In this document: in pieces, positions 6,028 to 9,074 of the stretch
Position numbering within the stretch: position 1 is the stretch's first letter
Layout of the letters: every line of letters starts with the position of its first letter
Origin: Lachnospiraceae bacterium
Lineage (GTDB): Bacteria > Bacillota > Clostridia > Lachnospirales > Lachnospiraceae
Direction of reading: 5' to 3'
Assembly: GCA_017476305.1 (NCBI GenBank)
Contig: JAFVAA010000426.1
Coordinates: forward strand, 1 to 9,074
DNA length: 9,074 nt
Program-made: the position numbers and the translations under genes
Notes under the pieces: model-generated
What the model was told of the DNA's origin: nothing
The model's input: only the letters and a program-made list of their open reading frames with translations
Databases searched by the model: none

Positions 6028-6030
6028 AAT
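6002..6030 (+). promoter_or_regulatory. Candidate promoter upstream of the HEPN-like gene
   Basis: TTGTTT (6002-6007), a 17-base spacer and TAGAAT (6025-6030). The -10 box matches five of six consensus positions and the -35 box three of six. It lies about 75 bases upstream of the ATG at 6105 and overlaps the end of the 22-codon orphan frame, so it may be fortuitous. Confidence 0.35.
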
Positions 6031-6104
6031 GAGAATTATAGCAGAAAAACAAATCGATATTTGCTGAGAACCCCTGTGATATTGAAAAATTTCGTACTAA
6101 GAAA

Positions 6105-6833
6105 ATGGCATATATATTTGAGTATATATATAAAACAGAGTTGACAGTATTAGAATATTCGGATTTGGATGATATGTTTCCCAAAAACAGAATATATAGA
6201 AAGACAATAAATGATACAGATGTAGAAATAATTCCGCGAAGAGAATATATAAATGATGTTGTTGATTATTATAGGTTGGCATTTGCATCAACAGATCCGT
6301 ATATTAAGTACATATCATTTTATCATATTATAGAATATTTTTATGATGAAGTATATAAGAGAAAGATGGTAGAGGCTTTAACGGACAATATAACCCATCC
6401 GGATTTTTCGTATAAGAATGAAGAAAAAGTATATGAAATAGCTACATTTGTTAAAAACAGGATGAGATCAAATGATGAATCAGGGCAAGGAGATGAGTTA
6501 GAATCATTAAAGTATGTTTTAAAAGAATATGTAGAGGTTTTACAATTAAGAGATAGGTTGAGACAAATGGATGAAGAATTGGAATTGTATTATCAAAATA
6601 ATAAGGTTACTTTTTGCAAAGCACCAACGTTTTCTTGGAGTGACACAGAAGGAATATATACAAAAATTGCAAAACGTATCTATTTCATCAGAAATGCACT
6701 TATCCATAGTAAGAGTGGAAAAAATAGAGAAAGATATAAACCGTATAAAGATGAAAAATCGCTTCAAAAAGAAATTCCTCTTGTTAGAATAATTGCTGAA
6801 ATGATTATTATAAACTCTAGTAAAATTGTCTAA
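6105..6833 (+). CDS. Putative HEPN-domain protein with RNALIH motif, possibly 5'-truncated
   Basis: A 242-residue, AT-rich, lysine/tyrosine-rich soluble protein with no signal peptide or membrane segment. The C-terminal helical part contains AKRIYFIRNALIHSKSGK. R196 and H201 form the R-x4-H motif that marks HEPN RNase domains, here with the RN-x-x-x-H variant seen in ApeA-like HEPN proteins. HEPN proteins commonly act as toxin or anti-phage RNases; that function is inferred from the motif and general helical character only. The N-terminal half (about 1-130) is unrecognised. The start is doubtful: no good ribosome binding site precedes ATG 6105 (only AAGAAA). The frame stays open upstream to 6042, where 21 plausible codons contain no ATG, GTG or TTG. 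This may therefore be the C-terminal piece of a longer protein, stranded beside the IS110 remnant. Alternatively it is intact and poorly translated. Confidence 0.6.
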   Translation: MAYIFEYIYKTELTVLEYSDLDDMFPKNRIYRKTINDTDVEIIPRREYINDVVDYYRLAFASTDPYIKYISFYHIIEYFYDEVYKRKMVEALTDNITHPDFSYKNEEKVYEIATFVKNRMRSNDESGQGDELESLKYVLKEYVEVLQLRDRLRQMDEELELYYQNNKVTFCKAPTFSWSDTEGIYTKIAKRIYFIRNALIHSKSGKNRERYKPYKDEKSLQKEIPLVRIIAEMIIINSSKIV

Positions 6834-6903
6834 TATATGATGTGGTTAAATTTAAGTTAATGATTGGAAAAATGTTTGAGATGGAAATTTGGAGGTGGTG
6901 GCT

Positions 6904-7140
6904 ATGCAGGAACGCATGACATGGACAGAAATCAAAGAAAAATATCCGGAGCAATGGATAGGCTTAGTGGATATTGATTGGGAAAATGGTGCAACGGTAC
7001 GGTCTGCAGTAGTAAAATATGTTGGAAAGAATTCGACTGAATTATTAGAGATTAAATTCGACAACGAGCCGGATTTGGTAGTTAGATATACATCTCCAGA
7101 CAGTCTTGGACCGATGGGAATTGTGGGGTGTATGCTATGA
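6904..7140 (+). CDS. Small conserved-looking protein coupled to the retropepsin-like gene
   Basis: A 78-residue acidic soluble protein beginning MQERMTWTEIKEKYPEQWIG. It continues with a probable small beta fold (V-D-I-D-W, VVKYVG, LVVRYTSPD) and ends in GPMGIVGCML. I cannot place it in a named family, though the MTWxEIKExYPxQWxxL opening looks like a conserved Firmicutes protein type. The ATG at 6904 is chosen because GGAGG (6891-6895) lies 8 bases before it; a TTG at 6889 in the same frame lies over that site and is rejected. Its stop codon overlaps the start of the next gene by ATGA (7137-7140), which indicates translational coupling and a shared function or fixed stoichiometry with the DTGS protein. 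It may be a substrate, inhibitor or adaptor of that protein, which is inference. Confidence 0.75.
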   Translation: MQERMTWTEIKEKYPEQWIGLVDIDWENGATVRSAVVKYVGKNSTELLEIKFDNEPDLVVRYTSPDSLGPMGIVGCML

Positions 7141-7601
7141 AACAGTTTACATTACCATTGGATAATGAAACACAGCGTCCTATCACATTTTTACAGAATT
7201 GGCATGGTCTTGATGCTATGATAGACACAGGATCGCTGTTCCCGGTGTGGGTGGATGATGAAAAATTTCTCTCCAAACTTGGTGCGGAAGTAGTGATTGA
7301 CCATGTAGAGTTTGGCGGATTCGGGGGAAGTGCAGAGGGACGACTCTATGTCATACCCGCCTTTCAATTTGGCGAATTGATTTATCCAAATTTTCATATC
7401 ATAGCACATAAGATGGAACTGCCATGCCAAATGATATTGCCCGCAACGATGTTTCGGAAACTGCGGTATGAGATTGATGATGAAAACCATACATTTAATG
7501 TGACGGTTCCAGATAATCAGTCAAATGTGAGGAATCTTGTTATCAAAGATTCAGACGGAAAGTTGTATGTGCTTTGCACTCCGACAGAGATTGTATCATG
7601 A
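7137..7601 (+). CDS. Retropepsin-like aspartic protease family protein
   Basis: A 154-residue soluble protein. LDAMIDTGSLFPVWV places a D-T-G-S active-site motif at residues 30-33. GGFGGSAEG (60-68) is in the right place for the flap region, and PCQMILPATMFRKLRYEID (96-114) resembles the conserved hydrophobic Leu-Pro/Gly segment near the C-terminal end of single-lobe retropepsins. As there is only one DTG, activity would require a homodimer. The catalytic Asp would be D30. No signal peptide or membrane segment is seen, so it should act in the cytoplasm. The target is unknown. The start is taken at 7137 because it forms a 4-base ATGA overlap with the upstream 78-residue gene; a GTG at 7128 would add three residues. 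No partial ribosome binding site is strong here, which fits translation coupled to the upstream gene. Confidence 0.75.
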   Translation: MKQFTLPLDNETQRPITFLQNWHGLDAMIDTGSLFPVWVDDEKFLSKLGAEVVIDHVEFGGFGGSAEGRLYVIPAFQFGELIYPNFHIIAHKMELPCQMILPATMFRKLRYEIDDENHTFNVTVPDNQSNVRNLVIKDSDGKLYVLCTPTEIVS

Positions 7602-7693
7602 TACCCAAATGATACCTGTTCGTTCCGAAACGAGAAATAATACGGAAAATATGTGGAATAAATGTATGAAAAAGCAGAAAATACGCCTAAAAT

Positions 7694-7711
7694 ATTAACA
7701 AATATGTTAAT
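7694..7711. promoter_or_regulatory. Palindrome directly upstream of the acetyltransferase ribosome binding site
   Basis: ATTAACAAATATGTTAAT has two perfect 7-base arms around AATA. It ends 6 bases before the GGGAGGTG ribosome binding site of the gene at 7729. It could be an operator, or a hairpin in the mRNA leader. No matching second copy was found in the window. Confidence 0.35.
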
Positions 7712-7728
7712 TGTTAGGGAGGTGTAAT

Positions 7729-8184
7729 ATGAAGATAGTGCCGGCAACAAAAGATATGTTGTCAATAATTGTTGATATTGTGCAAACTACAATAGATGAA
7801 ATATATCCCAAATATTATCCCATTGGGGCAGTTGCTTTTTTCAAAGAACTGCATTCTGATAATAATATATTTAGCGATATTGCAAATGGCTATGTATATT
7901 ATTTATCTGATAATGATAGAGCAGTAGGCACGGTTACAATCAAAGAAAATCACATATTGCGGTTATTTGTATTGCGGGAATTTCAGCATAAAGGATACGG
8001 ACAAAAAATATTAGATTTTGCCGAGAAAAAAATAGAAAAAGAATATTCAGATATAGAAATAGATGCCTCTTTTCCGGCAAAACATATATATCTAAACAGG
8101 GGTTATATTGATATAGAATATAATAAAATACTGACAGATAATGGAGATTATCTATGCTATGATGTAATGAACAAGGTCATATAA
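7729..8184 (+). CDS. GNAT-family N-acetyltransferase
   Basis: A 151-residue protein with the GNAT fold order. RAVGTVTIKENHILRLFVL (64-82) supplies strands beta3-beta4. REFQHKGYGQKILDFAEK (83-100) is motif A, with the acetyl-CoA pyrophosphate loop Q86-x-x-G89-x-G91. DIEIDASFPAKHIYLNRGY (108-126) is the motif B region, ending in the typical NRGY. It transfers an acetyl group from acetyl-CoA to an amine; the substrate cannot be read from the sequence. The ATG at 7729 follows GGGAGGTG by 5 bases; the same frame can extend to a TTG at 7711, but that would place the ribosome binding site inside the gene. The 127 bases upstream hold a GATACC direct repeat just after the retropepsin stop and the palindrome at 7694-7711. 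The methyltransferase-like gene follows after 27 bases, so the two probably form a transcript ending at 8979. Confidence 0.88.
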   Translation: MKIVPATKDMLSIIVDIVQTTIDEIYPKYYPIGAVAFFKELHSDNNIFSDIANGYVYYLSDNDRAVGTVTIKENHILRLFVLREFQHKGYGQKILDFAEKKIEKEYSDIEIDASFPAKHIYLNRGYIDIEYNKILTDNGDYLCYDVMNKVI

Positions 8185-8211
8185 ATTTAGGTTTGTAGGA
8201 GGAAACTTGCA

Positions 8212-8889
8212 ATGGCTTTTTTATTAGATAGTGTTGTTCCTTGGGGAAGAAACATTGACGAGTATAAAGCAATGTTTCTTCTAAATGACGAAGATAAAAA
8301 GAAGAAAATAGCAGGTTTTGGAGATGGACCTGCAAGTTTTAACTCACAAGCGACAAAAGAGGGATATTTTGTCAAATCTTTTGACATAATCTATCAGTTT
8401 TCAAAGGAACAGTTAGAAAAGCGAATTGAAGAGGTTCGGTTGACTGTTATGCAACAAATTGAGGAAAATAAAGACAACTATGTATGGACAACAATTTCTA
8501 ATCTCAAGGAGTTAGAAACTGTTAGAATGTCAGCTATGAAAGAGTTTTTAAGAGATTATGAGATTGGTAAGTCGGAAGAAAGATATATCTATTATGAATT
8601 ACCAAATCAACTGCCATATGAAAATGAAGAATTTGATATAGGGCTGAGTTCTCATTTCCTTTTAATGTATACATCACTTGGATATGATTTCCATATAGCC
8701 TCAATAAATGAAATGTTGCGTGTATGTAAGGAAGTCAGAATTTTTCCAATTTGCGATTTAGATGGTAAATCTACAAAATTGATAGATGATGTGATGGCGT
8801 ATCTATCAAAAAAATATTCTGTTGAGATAAAGGAAACAGAATATGAATTTCAAAAGGGAGCGAACCGACTTCTTAAAATTCACAGATAA
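8212..8889 (+). CDS. SAM-dependent methyltransferase-like protein
   Basis: A 225-residue soluble protein whose order matches a class I SAM-methyltransferase. KIAGFGDGPASFNSQ (32-46) is the glycine-rich motif I. YFVKSFDIIYQFS (52-64) is motif II with acidic D58. LPYENEEFDIGLSSHFLLMY (134-153) is motif IV with the D-I-G-L-S-S-H variant. EMLRVCKEVRIFPICDLDG (167-185) is motif V/VI. In motif I the more usual Gly/Cys before GDG is Phe (GFGDG), which is still compatible with cofactor binding. The methyl acceptor is unknown. The ATG is preceded by TAGGAGG, with 9 bases between. It is probably co-transcribed with the GNAT gene and closed by the terminator at 8934-8979. A helical insert at about 65-130 separates motif II from motif IV and may form the substrate lid. 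Confidence 0.8.
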   Translation: MAFLLDSVVPWGRNIDEYKAMFLLNDEDKKKKIAGFGDGPASFNSQATKEGYFVKSFDIIYQFSKEQLEKRIEEVRLTVMQQIEENKDNYVWTTISNLKELETVRMSAMKEFLRDYEIGKSEERYIYYELPNQLPYENEEFDIGLSSHFLLMYTSLGYDFHIASINEMLRVCKEVRIFPICDLDGKSTKLIDDVMAYLSKKYSVEIKETEYEFQKGANRLLKIHR

Positions 8890-8933
8890 ATTCGGGTTTG
8901 TCTAAGAATGGCTGAGTAAATGCTTTCCTCAAG

Positions 8934-8979
8934 GAACGAAAAAGAGAAGTGTTTGGATTTCTCGTTTTCGTTCTTTTTT
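8934..8979 (+). terminator. Strong intrinsic terminator
   Basis: GAACGAAAAAGAGAA (8934-8948) pairs with TTCTCGTTTTCGTTC (8959-8973) through 14 of 15 base pairs (one A/G mismatch) around a 10-base loop. TTTTTT follows (8974-8979). It lies 45 bases after the methyltransferase-like gene. The opposite strand has no T-tract after the stem, so it works for rightward transcription only. Confidence 0.9.
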
Positions 8980-9074
8980 GGTATGTTCATTTCCAGAAAT
9001 AAAGTTTCAAATCTCATGCTACTAATTCTACCCCCCTAGATTCTCTCTCAAAACGAAAAGTCAGAATCATTTCC
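8980..9074. other. Window end with no firm gene
   Basis: These 95 bases lie beyond the terminator. On the minus strand a frame enters from the right edge and stops at 9014-9016, encoding an ending like TFRFERESRGVELVA. It could be the tail of a leftward gene, but it is too short to judge. The CCCCCC run at about 9031-9036 is the only other notable feature. Confidence 0.2.

Noticed and set aside
6889..6903. TTG start adding five residues to the 78-residue protein
   Set aside because: The TTG codon overlaps the GGAGG site that serves the ATG at 6904.
7082..7490. Minus-strand frames under the retropepsin-like gene
   Set aside because: They are antisense shadows without ribosome binding sites or recognisable protein features.
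7711..7728. TTG start adding six residues to the GNAT protein
   Set aside because: These codons contain the ribosome binding site GGGAGGTG itself. The GNAT fold begins naturally at MKIVPAT.
9014..9074. Minus-strand frame entering from the right edge and ending ...RESRGVELVA
   Set aside because: It has fewer than 20 complete codons, with no domain and no start visible in the window. It may be a real gene tail, but this cannot be supported here.

Overview
The window looks like low-to-moderate G+C Firmicutes chromosome, most probably a gut-type Clostridia/Lachnospiraceae genome. The signs are purine-rich AGGAGG-type ribosome binding sites, a secreted Big_2/NlpC-P60 protein, a DUF3810 membrane metalloprotease-like protein, a DUF2975 + YozG-type regulator pair, and a retropepsin-like two-gene module. 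The species cannot be named from the sequence. There is no rRNA, tRNA or CRISPR array.

Positions 1-2887: a secreted Asp/Tyr-rich protein with a bacterial Ig-like domain and a C-terminal NlpC/P60-type hydrolase domain (105-1610, +) converges on a DUF3810 membrane protein with an HESAH motif (1637-2815, -). Positions 2888-3119 are a regulatory intergenic region. It holds a near-consensus promoter (TTGACA, 16 bp spacer, TATAAT) between two almost identical 19-bp inverted-repeat operators, with a third weaker site downstream.

Positions 3120-5454: a rightward cluster of small envelope genes: a lipoprotein, a DUF2975 four-helix membrane protein, a YozG/Cro-type HTH regulator, a second exported protein, and a 59-residue membrane protein with a GTG start that is easily missed. 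The HTH protein is the obvious candidate to bind the operators and autoregulate the cluster.

Positions 5455-6104: a scar. It contains the last ~95 codons of an IS110-family transposase, an AT-rich stretch with a hairpin, and a 22-codon orphan reading frame behind a strong ribosome binding site, which may be the broken next gene of the cluster. Positions 6105-6833 encode an AT-rich protein whose C-terminus carries an R-x4-H motif (RNALIH) typical of HEPN RNase domains. Its frame stays open for 21 codons upstream of the first ATG and it lacks a good ribosome binding site, so it may be the truncated C-terminal half of a defence-type protein.

Positions 6904-8979: accessory genes in the same direction: a small protein translationally coupled (ATGA overlap) to a DTGS retropepsin-like protein, then a GNAT acetyltransferase and a SAM-methyltransferase-like protein that end at a strong intrinsic terminator (8934-8979). 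The last 95 bases hold nothing firm.

The strongest leads are the paired operators of the DUF2975/HTH cluster, the possibly truncated HEPN-like gene beside transposon debris, and the coupled retropepsin module of unknown function.
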